Shown: positions 1-13,100 of the stretch, in pieces
How positions within the stretch are numbered: the first letter of the stretch is position 1
Layout: every line of letters begins with the position of its first letter
Assembly (NCBI GenBank): GCA_005281725.1
Contig: SSBO01000009.1
Coordinates: 6,634,303 to 6,698,302, forward strand
Direction: 5' to 3'
Source of the DNA: Wuchereria bancrofti
Lineage: Eukaryota > Nematoda > Chromadorea > Rhabditida > Onchocercidae
Length of the DNA stretch: 64,000 nt
Translations under genes and position numbers: made by a program
The notes under the pieces: generated by a model
Database searches by the model: none
What the model was told of the DNA's origin: nothing
Seen by the model: only the letters and a program-made list of their open reading frames with translations

Positions 1-26
1 AATAGATATGTTCATGATAAGCTAAC

Positions 27-184
27 ATGTAGTAGTTGTACTAGCAATTTGATGATTCGTCGTTATTTGCTGCTGTAACATTTGTTGTGTACCGGTAGTA
101 CTGGATGCAAGTGATGAAGAATTCCCTGACGGCGTTGCAACCATTTGCCCAAAACCGTAAAACATGAACACCAACGGTTGTCTG
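27..184 (-). CDS. Internal exon of a Gln/Ser/Thr-rich protein (partial gene)
   Basis: On the minus strand a TTTCAG acceptor (185-190) opens a 158-base exon that ends at a GTTAGC donor (21-26). GTTAGC donors are also used twice by the three-domain gene downstream. The frame gives a short aromatic/hydrophobic start, FMFYGFGQMV, and then a low-complexity Ser/Thr/Gln tract containing QQMLQQQ and STTTT. Such tracts are common in transcriptional regulators and RNA-binding proteins, but no domain is visible, so no function is assigned. The gene would continue off the left edge. Its upstream exons, at higher coordinates on this strand, were not found. Splice signals and composition support a real exon, but one isolated exon is weak evidence. 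Confidence 0.45.
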
Positions 185-204
185 CTGAAATTATGCTTCC
201 ACAA

Positions 205-589
205 TCAGTCATATATAATGCATAAACTCTACAAATTCTAATTACATACTATTCACAATGCATTAAATACATGCACATTGTTTAGCAAAAAGCTAATTAG
301 TTGCATGGCCATTTCTTTCCATAAGTACAAAAAAGCAAAGAATTCTTTCAGTAGGGATTTATAAAAATGCAACTTTCACGAATCTCCTCAATTCATTTCT
401 AATTAACATGTTCAGTCTTAATTATCTGTTTCATTAACTATACTTGTTTCTATCTTCTTGATTTACAGCTAAAACAGTTGAAATCTCGGTAGCATAACCT
501 TTGACCGGGATGACATGTCGGCAAATATATCAATAGCCTCACCACTTCAGCTCTACCCAAAAACAATACAAACCTGACTAATGGAAAAT
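205..589. other. A+T-rich non-coding stretch
   Basis: No convincing exon or RNA gene was seen. The sequence is ordinary A+T-rich spacer or intron between the left-edge exon and the SINE-like element. Confidence 0.5.
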
Positions 590-1080
590 CAGATGTTAAC
601 AATGCACTGTGCCATTATCCAAACGCGGCCCGCAACTGATCGCAGCGAAACGCGGCCTTAGTTCTCAGTGGTCACTGTCAGTGCATAGGTTACTGTGATG
701 TAGGTGTCCTGGTCAGTTGTATCCAAATGGCAGAGGTTAGAGAGCTAATCCCCGGGACTCTTATCAGGTTTAGAGACTTCACCAGAAATCAATGTACTTG
801 TCCCGCTAGATATCCTCTTGACCTATGCAAAGTTTATTTAAAGCAACTGACAAATGGCGAGTGACAGAGGTCACGGCTGCACTCTTTCACCTTCTAATTA
901 TTTGGTCCGCACTTTTCAACGTTTCGAGTGAAAAGACTCAGATAGGGGCGATTTATCAACACCGTCCTGTCGGACTACGCTGAACTATAAGAACATCATC
1001 GTCTGTTCCCAATTGCGGAGTCGAACCTGACGTCCACTGCTGGTAGTGCATGAGCACCCCACTACACCATGCCATGGTAG
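590..1080 (-). mobile_element. tRNA-derived SINE-like element
   Basis: This block is clearly richer in G+C than its surroundings. Its head on the minus strand (about 1076-1008) carries an RNA polymerase III A box at 1069-1058 (TGGTGTAGTGGG, 11 of 12 to consensus) and a perfect B box at 1027-1017 (GGTTCGACTCC). The two starts are 42 bases apart, as in a tRNA gene. A four-base-pair anticodon-type stem remains, but the acceptor and T stems do not pair, so it is not a functional tRNA. The following 400 or so bases (minus strand) would be the tRNA-unrelated body. Near its end, AAACGCGGCC occurs twice (about 622 and 648). No poly-A tail or target-site duplication was identified, so the outer edges are approximate. 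Confidence 0.55.
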
Positions 1081-4000
1081 CCTCTACCCCAGAGTCATTG
1101 CTTAAGGTATTAGGGAAATTGACTATTTAGATAAATAAGCTTTGTGATTAGAAAAAAGTACAAAAAATGTGAAAACATATAAGTGTATTAATAGGTATTA
1201 ACTACAAAAGATTTGAGAAATCATTCATACTATGATTTCTGGCAAAAGATATTTACGCAGTATCACTCGAACTGGCCAGGCCTAGATCGAGAATGGAAAT
1301 TGATTGAACTATCAAGTAACATCTAAACCTTTCACTCACTTTCTCATCTATTATTTCAAAACCTTATACAATTTTCTTTTTGCAAGTTTTGGAAATTTTC
1401 TCAGCCGCAAAATTTTGGCGCAATTATTTTCGTTTTAAGAGAAGGTGAGGAATGATGTCAAAAATCCTCAAATAATGTCACATAAATCTGAATGGCTCGA
1501 AAGTTCTTGACAATTTTTTGTATGTCAATATTGGTTGCCCTGATTTATTGTTGTCCAAGCCTGAATGGATTGAGAAGGGTTTTTTATTGTCTATTTACTC
1601 ATTTTTCTATTAGCAAAAAATTTTGAATTATTCAATTACATCAAACAGGCAATCAGTGTAAACATCAAACTTTGTTGACCCTCTTTCTTTCAGATTTGAA
1701 TGGCCATACTGAATTTTTAATCTTGTCATCTGCCATTATACATCGAATGATCGGGCAGTTTTAATGGTACTAATCTTTCGTTTGTTTTATTGTGATAATT
1801 TTTTTTCATTTATTAATTTTGGCAGTTTCACATATTTCGCATAGTACAGTCATCATAAAATGTATTTTTCACAAAAAAAAATTATTTTCTACCTCAAATA
1901 ATAAATCCCCAGCTGATTAAATTAATGTTTTGGATTTTAACAACTATGAGGAACATTTGAAATCATCGAAACTTTAATGAACAAAATTTTTTCAAAATCA
2001 AATTTGCATAATTTCAATTATTATAATTCTATATAATTATCATTAGGGATTCCTTGATTGAGGTAGTGTGTATTCCGGTTTTGACTACAGTTATACAGCT
2101 GCAAGGACGATGAAGAGATTCCCTTCAAGAGGTTGATAAATACTGGTTGCCAGATGAATTTGCTCAATCTGTTCCTTGAGCTTACACTGAATTAAACTAA
2201 AAAACTAGACCGTCATGAAAAGCAAAAAGTGACTATCTATTTTTTATAATGTGATATCTAATCAGTGATAGCCAGGAACAACAGGAAAATTTTATTGATG
2301 AACAAATAATGCAAAAAGAAAACAGGCAAATATGTTTAGGAATTAATTGTATCATTGACATGTTTACTACTAATAATTCTGACTGGTGTCAGTTTAGTAA
2401 TTGTAATTGCGTTTTGCATATTGCCACTGTAATCTTTAGAAAGTGACGATATTTAATGTCTTGGAGAAGTACGATGATGAGGTGACGGGTGACACCGACA
2501 ATAGTCAATGGCAACAATTTTCTCCATAGTATTGCTATACAGGACTATATTCACTTCATTTATTATATAATAATAAATCTTTTAATTTGTTCAGTTTTTT
2601 GAATCAAAAATTCGTTTTTGTTAAGTTTGAATGAGTTGGAGAATAAGAAAAAATTGGTTGGCGGAAGTTTTTCTGAGAGGTCAAATATTGCCGGCGATGT
2701 GATGTCTTTCTTTTTTTTTTTAACTTATAAGTTTTATGAACAAATTTTTTTTCCCGTCTTCATATTCCATGAATCAGTTATACTTCTTAATCAAAAATGA
2801 TTGTAGTATTTACGCTGACCTGTAATTACTTAAAGGACATAAGAGATGCCATAATTTCTAGTGCTTGCAATAAAATATGTCCTCAAAAAATGTTCACAAT
2901 TCGCCTATTAACTTCATTCAGTCTATTTTAACACTGTATTGGCGATATTAATATAAGATTTATTTGACTTATATTTGTATATCAAACCGGTCTTTTATCA
3001 ATTTTTTCTGCATTTATTAAAGAATAGAGAATTGATATCATATTTTTATGCATTGCATAAACTTGTAAATTATCACATTTTTGTCTTTAATAGTCTGTAT
3101 TTCTCGTTTTGGTAGTTTATGAATGAAATCAGATATGTCAAGGAATATTTATTTATATCCATCCTACTTAGTGTGGTAACATTTATCATTATTGATCGTT
3201 AGGCTCTCTTTTTCAAACCAATCATTTGATTTACGAAAACTCGTTGCTTGAATTGGCAATTGAGCAATTTAGATACGAAATTTCATCAAGACAAAAAAGA
3301 AGGACATTGGCAGAGGTCGAAATATATGTAATGGATAGGGATATTCCTTTGTGTATCAGGAGTATTCACACTTGAAAACAATGGCAATTTGAAGCGATGA
3401 TTGAAACGTCACATTCTAAAGCTTTGATATGAAATGTTAAAAATTTTTGATTTTCAGCACTGATAAAGAATTATTGGAACGAGGAAGTGAACACCTTTGA
3501 TCTCACCTTTGATCATTGAATACTTGATTGAATCATCGATATCGTCTGGATAGTTTCTTACCTTCCTGCTATATCATTTAATTTTAACAAATGGAATGAA
3601 GTTTCAACGATCACGAATGGTGCTGCTATATTAAATGGGCGTGGTTAATAATCAGATAAACAACAAGATTTGATGTTCTTCGAAACAAGTACAACAGATT
3701 CAGGATAATCGTCACCCCGATCATGAGACGGCGATCGGCACCGAATAACACAGTTGCAGTTGTAACACACATCAGTATTCCTGCACCATAACATCATTTC
3801 CACTTCGCTAAAAAATCATCATTTCATCAGGAACGAGTTGTTGTAATATCGTCTTTTCTTCTTCGACATTCGGAACAGAATCGATTTAGTTTATCTTCTT
3901 CCGGATTATGATAGCAATCATACTTTAAGTAAACATTAATTTATTTAATCAGATTTTATTGTTAAATCAAGGAAAACTTCAGTTTTTCTGATTTTAACAC

Positions 4001-4196
4001 GACTTTTTCGATTTGAGTCAAAATTGCTTCTTTTATTTATCCGTTCTTTTATTGCTGTTGGAAATTTGATATAGCAGCAAATCTGTAAAAATTGGAATTG
4101 ATCCCTTATCAGGGATTGAATCTGCAAATTAATTTTTAGCTAGCCTAAAAGTCACCAGTTATTTGCTGTAACATATTTATGACAATATTCAATTCA
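1081..4196. other. Intergenic, A+T-rich; upstream region of the three-domain gene
   Basis: About 3.1 kb with no supported exon. Long T and A runs and short open frames dominate. The last 600 bases would contain the promoter of the gene starting at 4197. GATA-type words such as CAGATAA occur there (about 3652), but these are common by chance in A+T-rich DNA and nothing diagnostic is seen. Confidence 0.5.
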
Positions 4197-7100
4197 ATGA
4201 TGCGAAAATTGTTAATTTTGGTATTCATTATGACACTGATAACTCGATGGGTCTTCAGCCGAAGTAAGTCCTTCAATTTTATGTTTTATTTTCTTCAACT
4301 TGTTTTCTTACTTCAGTGATCGTTACTTGAGAAGAATATCTTAGTTACTCACTTCAATTTTGTAATTAGTCGAATAAAATTCAATCACTTAGAATTTATT
4401 TTTTCCAAATCATATTTCAATTTTTTCTTTTATTTGTTCATGAATGCTGCGAATTATTTTGATCAAAAAATTCATATTTATCTTCCTATTGAGAATATTT
4501 ATGTTGTCTATAATTAATATGAAATAATCATATTGTTTATAATTCATATGGACTGAATGAAATTTACTATCTACTAAGTTGAGTTGTTGAGCTCTCAAGT
4601 AAAGGAATAAAGTAGTGCTTCAGAATTGAAATTTGAAAATGAAAAAGAAAATTGTTTGGATTAACGAAGTTAGAAAAAGTGAATAGTGAATAATATAATA
4701 ACTTTTATTTTCCGCAGTGAAAGCTTGATCTTTTTAGTTTTGAGTACACTTTAATAATTTCTTTTTTTCTATAGTTATACAAAAGTATAAAGTTTGAACC
4801 TCTCAGCTGAAATTTTCTAAATTTCTCGATAATTAATTTCAAACCGTCCTAAGAATAATTAAATGGTGAAAAAAAGCAGGACGATATAATTGTGTAACAA
4901 GTGATTGAAAGGTGAGCTGTGTAATATCTGTCCTACTTTTCAATTTTTTTTTCTTACCAGTAGCCATTGATAAGGACCAGTATCACCAACTTTGTCAACA
5001 TCTTTCTCTCTGTCTTCATTTTTTCCAATTTTGTAACTATTTTCCAGTTTGTTATGACACAAATGCTTCATTTATATTTGCTTAAAAAATTGATTCAAAT
5101 TTCGTGTTGAAGAACCAATTTTCAATTAGGATATATTTTTTTCTAGAAAAAGATTTTTCAATTCTGTTTTAACTTTTTATTTGAAAAATCCACCGTTTGC
5201 CATAGTTGTGAAAACACTTTTTTAAAAAATTTTTTCTTTCTAACAAAAGAAATGAGTAATAATCTTTAAATGCTTGAATTAACTGGTGATATATGCAATC
5301 AATACACACAGCGCAATTTGTTTATAGTTGCGGTGACAAATACGCAATATTCACTGCATAAATCTTTTGATGTGTATGAAAGCGACAATTTAATTCAAGA
5401 TAATAAATGCTTGCCGAGTATTCGAGTAAAACTGTTCCGATAATAAGAAATGAGTAAATAAAATAGATCAAAATAAAATCAAAATAATAAATAAGGTATA
5501 GGTTATAGATTAGGTACAAATACTTTTATTTCATTTCGCGTATGAATCGTTAAATCGAAGGAAACAAATTATTTTGAAAGTTATGCGCTGTCAATCATTT
5601 TCTGACATTTTTATAGTTGTTTGAAGACTGAAATATGCTTGATAATAATTATTGTGTTAGTTTGTTATGCTAATGTTTTTATCACACAAAAAATTTTTGA
5701 GTGTTTGGATCACACGAGAGCAATTTTTCATAACTTAGAATTTTCATAAAACATGAAAAGTAAAATGGGGCAGAAATCATGGTTGTAATTTTGGGATTAA
5801 ATTTGAACAGTCTTATTGATTCTAATTGGCTTGGCAAAAAGTACTACAGCGTAACAATTGAGAAATTTTTGTCGTCGATCTCTTTGAGAGTAAACTCATT
5901 GGAAATGAGGGAGATCTTCAGAAAATTTAGTTTAATAAGGAGGAAATTCCAGTGTGATAAATATTATTGTTTCCTTATTAATAGTAAGAAAGAATTTGGA
6001 ATGACAGTGAAGATTTCTACCACTGAGACTAGAATGATTAAAGATTATCGCCTTATTGCATCTTGTTATCGGTGTTACTAATGAGTGAAATATGCTGGGT
6101 AATCAAGATTTTTTAGCTCAGATACTGTGCATTTATACTCAAACTTATTAATTAATTAATTAATTAATTGTTCGGTAAAAAATATGATATGCAATGCTTC
6201 TTCATTTACAGCAATTAATATATCAGCACGGTGTAACCTGGAATCAGACCACACCAAACTTGGACGATGCTTGCGACCATGGCTCGATCTATGGGAGATG
6301 ATACGAGTACAAGAGGGTCATGCGTCCAATCTCGTGTATCCGGTGTTATTTGAATGATTTCAAATAAATGAAATAAACAAAACAAAATGAATTTACTTTA
6401 TATGGAGTTCAACTAATTTAAATTAGATGAGTTGAACTGAGTTAGAATTGATTAAATCAAATAGTGTGCAGTTAAACTGCTAATGTTTTTTATTCAATTT
6501 CGCAACATTTTCAAACTTTGTTAAAACGAAATAGGCTGAGACCATATTATTATAATACAATTAAAAACCATTGAAATTATCATTGAAAAGTGAAACTCTT
6601 GCCTTATTCTTACTTTTCTAAATGACTAAAATTCCTCTTATTGTTATTTAATAAAACACATCGAAATTTTCGCAGAAATTTCAAACCGACTGTTTTCCTA
6701 AAAAATGTTTACGATTACGTTTCAAACGGTTACTGATATAAATTGCTTAAGTCAAATTTAAATGTGTTTTTCTAAACAATTAAAAATTAATTCATTCTAT
6801 CTTTCGTTCTTATTTGATCAAATCTAAATATAAATTATTGCAGTTCAGTTCAATTCAGTTACGATTAGATTGATAAGAAGCACTTACTTTTGTTTGTTTT
6901 GAGATTTTTTAACTTAATTCGCTTTAACTCAATCATTTTGATTTGTTTTGGTCCTTTTTTGCGTAGAAACATTAAAATGTGCATTAAGTTTGTAAAGAAT
7001 GCATTGTAGTTAGTATTTATAATTTAGCAATTCAACTTGAAATTATCAACTGGCAATTTGTTTTTTAGCATCTTGCTCTTTTTGAAAAATTATAGTAAAT

Positions 7101-10100
7101 TTCCTAAAAATTTGTTTAATTTTGTTACACTCAATTATTAAATTATCATACTTTAGATTCCATTCTATTCCCGAGAATCCGTGTTGTTCCTCTGCAGTGC
7201 TTACCTTGACAGTCGGTCAACATGCATGACATCTGAAGTGCTTGAAAAATGCAAACATAATGAAATGATTATCTTCATACAAAGCCACATGCGCTATTAT
7301 TGTGGAAATAAAGCCAAGCTTGCATTCGAAAAATTTGGCTGTATTCACGAGTATTTTTTTAAATTTCAAACCGAATTTTTTCCAAAACAAACCGAATTTT
7401 ATCTAAAATTATAATGAAATTAAAGTCTTATAATTAATTAATGAAAACTTATAATTAACTTATAGCCAATTTAATGAAATAGGAATCTTATAATTAATAA
7501 TTTCGATGGAAAGAAAATTTTCCAATCATTTCATTCTTGAATTTATTTAAATTTCGTAAAAATGCAATAATAATGCAATAATAAAAAATCTTACATCGTT
7601 ATAGTTAAATGATTAAAGCAAGTGAGAAGTGCTAATTGCTTAATTAACAAAGATATTTTTTCTGAAACTCAAAACTTGTCCACAAAAAAGAGGATAATTA
7701 ATTTTTTCCATTAAACTGCAGCTTTTCTTGTTAAATTAAATATTGCACTACTTTAATATAGAGTTGTGATTAGCTAATTTAAATTGAACTCAAGATATAT
7801 TTTTAGTCGTGCATATAAATTTCAGTGCGTTAATGTCCGATCAACACTGTTGGCGACATATTCAGGATATCTCATCGTCCACCTATGGAGGAGGTAAATG
7901 TATTGGCATACCCACGTTTTTTAATTGTATATTGCCTGGTGTGCGATCGAAATGCGAAAATTCCGGTGTTCATATTCTTGTTGATGCAATTACTTCATTT
8001 GGATGTGCTCTTCAAAAAGGTTAGCTTTTTTTCCTTTTTTAAGTATTAGTGAATTTATATTGGCATAAATACTGATTCATTATTTTTTTGTTTTTTTTTT
8101 TTTTTTTTTTTTTGTACTTCAATTGGCACTCATTATGCAAATTATTGTTAAAGTAGAAAATAAATGACATTTATAGAGTTGGTACGACAATCAGCAGCAT
8201 ATATTGCAAAAATGAATGATACTGGTGAATTTACTGAAGAAGCTGGAAAAAGTATGCTTTATCATTTGGATGATGAAAAGAATAATTTTTTTTTAGTTTG
8301 GTTTGGTAGAAATTATGAGCAAAAAAGCTGAAAAACGAAGTAAAAGACAAGATTGCCATTTTAACAAATCTCAAAAATTTTTGGAAGCTCTTTCCATTGA
8401 TATTGCATGTATCATACAGGCATAATGAAATAATATTTCATTTATCATTCTTTTCGCAGAACCCTGCGAAAATTTTTTTGTAAATTCAACATTTATATAT
8501 ATAAATTAGGAGAAGTATCGGTTGATTATTCTTCAAGTAGCAGCAGGAGTGTGCTATATGACGATCTTGATTTAAAAAAGTAATTAATTATAAAGTGAAA
8601 AATTCAATTAAGGTAAATTACATTTTAAGTTTTCACATGTTTGAAATTAAAAATTTGCTGAAAGCATTCCGCAGAGCTTCCATAAAATAATTATTAAAAA
8701 ATTTGAGCAATTCTTAAATTTATATAAACTGTTTAATGTTGATGAGATATCCGCTATTTAATTACTATCTTATAATTTTCAGCATATATACGGAATCAGT
8801 TACCGTCTGCGCTTCCCGTGCTTGATGAAGAAAGAAATGGTCAGTAATATAAAAGTATACGCCCTGTTTTGCAAAAAATTCTGGAAAATGACTGACAAAA
8901 TTCCTTACCGGAAAATATGTTCCACGCACCATAAATCTGTTCTATCGGTTTATACTGAACATAAAACCACTGACTTGTTAGAAAATTCGAGTTACGAATT
9001 TTAATCTTATGAAAACATTATTAAACTTCGTTCTGTATTTCAAATTTCTGATCTATAGTAAACATATGGTGAGAAAAGGATGTATGCTTAATTAAATCGT
9101 CAAAGACTAGACAAATTGGGCGCATCTGACAGCAATCTAAACAGCTGTAATTTAGTTTGCGCCAAATTTTTGAGTGATCGGAACAAAATTTCGTCAGAAA
9201 TCGATCATTGAACAGATATGGCTTAAAACACTGTATTTTGTTTTAGATGAAATTCAGTAACGAGCATTGTTAGATTTTTCTAACTTTATATGATATAAAT
9301 CACTCTTGTTTTTATTTGAATTTTATTAAATTTTAAAGCAAGGCCTTCGATTCAAAGATATATGACAATGTGGAATAATTTTGACAACTTTCACCTTTCC
9401 ACTTCTACTTCATCTACAACAAATGGAATGCAAAATGAAAGCAGTGGAGTTGAACTATTCCATCAAAGAAATCCTACTAATGGCTTATTAAGCTCATTTC
9501 TTAGCAAGAAACAAACTTCTGATTACCGCCTTGCATCTGATCGAAAAATCGATTCTGACTTGGATGACGGTAAGACGTTCGGAATCGATCTGATCGATTA
9601 TGAAGCAGACTATTTGACTAAATCAGAATAAATAATATATATTTTATATGATGCAAAATTGAAGGAAGTGCTTGAACCTACTTAGGTTGTCATTGCAACT
9701 TGTGACAGCGAATATGTTTAGGTTTGATTTTAACAGGAAAGTTTCCATTCCGAATTAATGAACTATAAAAGTGGTTAAAGCTTTTGAGACATCGCTACGT
9801 TGTAGGTGTTATTATTTCTATGGGTAGCAAATAGCAAGAAACATGTATATTTATAGAGAAGAATATTTTATTTTGTTTAGAGCAAAAATTTTGAAGTTTT
9901 CAAAATTGAACTAACTTATTTCCAAGCCAAAGTATTTTATTTTTTGCAAAATTAAATTAATTTATTCTTGTTTGAGTTTTTATGCAAAACTGAATTACAA
10001 AGAACTTAATAGTCACATTAGAAGTATTTGCTTCTTGTGTATAATTTCCTTCTTCGAATTTCAGCCTAATTTTTAATTAGAAAATTCTAAATCTAAATTG

Positions 10101-13100
10101 AATCCAAATATTTAACTCCTTTTTAAATCTTTAAATTTTCTAGTGGAAGAAAATACATTTCTGCAGTCAGACCCAGCAATTGAAATAGCATTCGACGATG
10201 ATGAAAATGTCATAAGTATTTCTAAAAGTTGGTAGTTGATTTTTCATACAAATATAAAGAAGATCAAAATTTGTTGGTTTAAACAGAATTTATTATAATT
10301 AAAAAAAAGTTGACTATATGCCATGAAGTTGGAATGACATACCCACAGTTATGCCGGGCTCGAATAGTTGGTAATTTAAATGATATTACGGAGTTAACAC
10401 TTACACTGATGGTGCACTCTCTAGTACTATTCATTAAATATTCTTTAAAATGAATTAATGTAAAAAAGTTAAATTGCAGCCAAATTATTTACGTGTACAA
10501 CGAGGCAGGAGGAACAGATCGCTCAGTGTTATGCCCCTATGATCGAGTTTGTTTAAGAACTGTTATTCAAATTCTGCGCTTATTGATGAATGAACTTTCA
10601 TTTCAAACATATCTAAAATGATTTGGAAGATTTGTTAAAAAGAGTATTCCAGCTAAGCTGTAGATATAACCACAAATCTAATACCAAGTCAGTTTCAGAT
10701 TGTGGAATAAGATACAGAATCAGCATCGATCTTTTGATGATATTTTATTACCCTTTTTGACCTATGATCCAAAAGAATTGAATGACTTGTGTGACCTTCT
10801 GGACGTTATCTTCGACAATTGCTTTACAACTAGTCTTATCAGTAACTGCCAGAATAATATCGTATATTTTGTATTAATATCTTAATTCATTTACAAAATG
10901 TTCTTTAGTCAAGGAACTAAGTATCAAATAATTTTATAAACAGATATTTTTGGAGAACATTAATAAATTTAAACTTCATGGATAAGAGAATGAGTTGAAA
11001 TGCATTCTTCAGCTAGGTTTCACAATGAAATCAAATTTCATATGAGACTAGGCAATCAATCTTAACCTTACGACGGTAGATAGAACTGATGTAGATCTCA
11101 TATCATTGACCTCATATATGTTGAGATCAATGGTATGAGATCTATTAAATTCAAAACATCAAAAATTTATTTTCTCGGTCATATTGTAATAAATTCAATG
11201 AAAGACTCATTGAAAATAGTTAACTTTAGAAATTTAGAAGTAAGAGATTTCTTGCTTCTTATGTGAAGATTACTGATATACTTGGAAAATAAAAAATCCT
11301 ACAAATTTCAGCACATACTGCCAAGTAAGTTAATGTATTGTAACTTCTTCCCAATTTATTTTCTTTACCTTTTCTTGAGAAAAAATTATTCTGTCCGCAA
11401 TTTTAACATTATCATCAATTCTGATTTCGGCAGATGTTTAGAAATTATAAAATTTATTTTAATATCACCAAACGAATATCAAAATTTGATCCACTGAAAA
11501 CTTCAGCTGATGGAATTCGTGAATGAACATTTTGGAATAATTTGCTCGAAAACGGGCGCCGGTAATCTGTCCGAACCCTTTACATGTCTTAGGAAAGTAA
11601 TCATCGAGAAAAAGGTACTAATTTATGATTGCTTATCAAAGTTATGATAATTTTGAAGTTAATTTTTGTGCTGAAAATTACTAATTTTAGAAGCAACGAT
11701 TTTGCATGAAATAATGCATGAAATAAAGTTGGAACTTACGAAATCTGAAAATGACCATCAAATTATAATTTTTTTTTAATTCAAAGATTTGCGTCACTTC
11801 AACTTACAATTCCATAGTTTTATAAAACTAAATTTAAAAATAAATTACTACCTTTTCTAATTCTATTTTTTTATAAAACAAAAAATAAAATGAAATTGGA
11901 AAGGATAGTAATTTGTCGGTTTAATTTTCATGCATCATTATTATCATTTTTTTTTTTATGTTAACAATATCATTCTTACCAATTTTTAATTTTACATCGC
12001 ATATATTACTTGTCACTTTAAATTTTATTGGAAAGAATTAGAAAGGAGTGTGTTTATTGTAAAATTTATCGTTACAAATACTAAAAATAACACAAGCAGC
12101 AGAAGCATAAATGCTGCCCAAAGTGACCCACAGTGACCACTCTCAGGCTGATATTATGGATGATTGGTATGCATTACAGGAATGTACCGCTATCATACGA
12201 TATAATAGCAGTGGGATAATTCATTGTGATCAAATGTCGCACTTTTTTGATTGTTTACTGGGTGCTGTACAACGGAAATGTACCCAGGAGACACAATTCT
12301 TCTTTGCTGATATAATTACAAATTTCGGTTGCACTGCTACTTTAAATCATTATAAATGTTAGCAGAACAGTTTTCCTATAAATTTCGAATAAATTTTCCA
12401 AAATTTAATTAGAAATTTAATTTTCTCATAAAATTCTGAACGCTTAGAAGTAAAAAGAAATTGCAATAAATGATTATAATCTATAAATGCAATAAATGAT
12501 TGAAATAAAAATTGCAAACGACTACAAAAAATAATAAGTGATTACAGTTTATAAATACAATAAATTATTAACATCCTGTTGAGTCTGATCTTTACGATTC
12601 ATTTCAGAAATTAAAAATTTAAAATTTTTCACTTTTAGCAAATATAGAAAGAACAACTACGGAAAAAATGAGTATGAATCAGAAGCGGAAAAGTGTACCA
12701 CTCGAAGTGCAGAAGATAAATCCTTCAATCGTGCAAGAAAGGCATTCGGTGAAAATTCTGGATGGTGAACTATTTTCCTACCAGTTATCCACGGAATGCA
12801 CCAAAGAAATGCAAATTAGGGCAAGATTATGTGTCAAACCGTTGATGCTTAGATGGAATAAAATGCGACAGCAAAGACCGATGTTAAAAAATGTACGTTA
12901 AAACAAATTACTGTCATCGATACGATTAATCTATACATATTGCCGCCATAATTTATTATCCAAACAGTATAAATCTATAATCTGATGAGTCGTACGATAT
13001 TATATAGAATATATCTAGACTAATGATTTTTTTTCGAATTTAGACGTATTTTTGTAAATTATTCGAATTATTGAATTCATGAACTAATAATGAATCATTT

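Noticed and set aside
1008..1077. Functional tRNA gene
   Set aside because: A and B boxes are present but the acceptor and T stems do not pair and the anticodon loop is the wrong size.
9362..9631. Stand-alone 89-codon gene
   Set aside because: The GTAAGA donor at 9570 and matching phases make it an internal exon of the three-domain gene. The last 20 codons are intron.
12111..12179. ATG at 12111 as the start of a separate second-domain gene
   Set aside because: An in-frame TAA lies immediately before it. Starting the exon at 12180 restores the ten-residue Cys spacing seen in domain 1.
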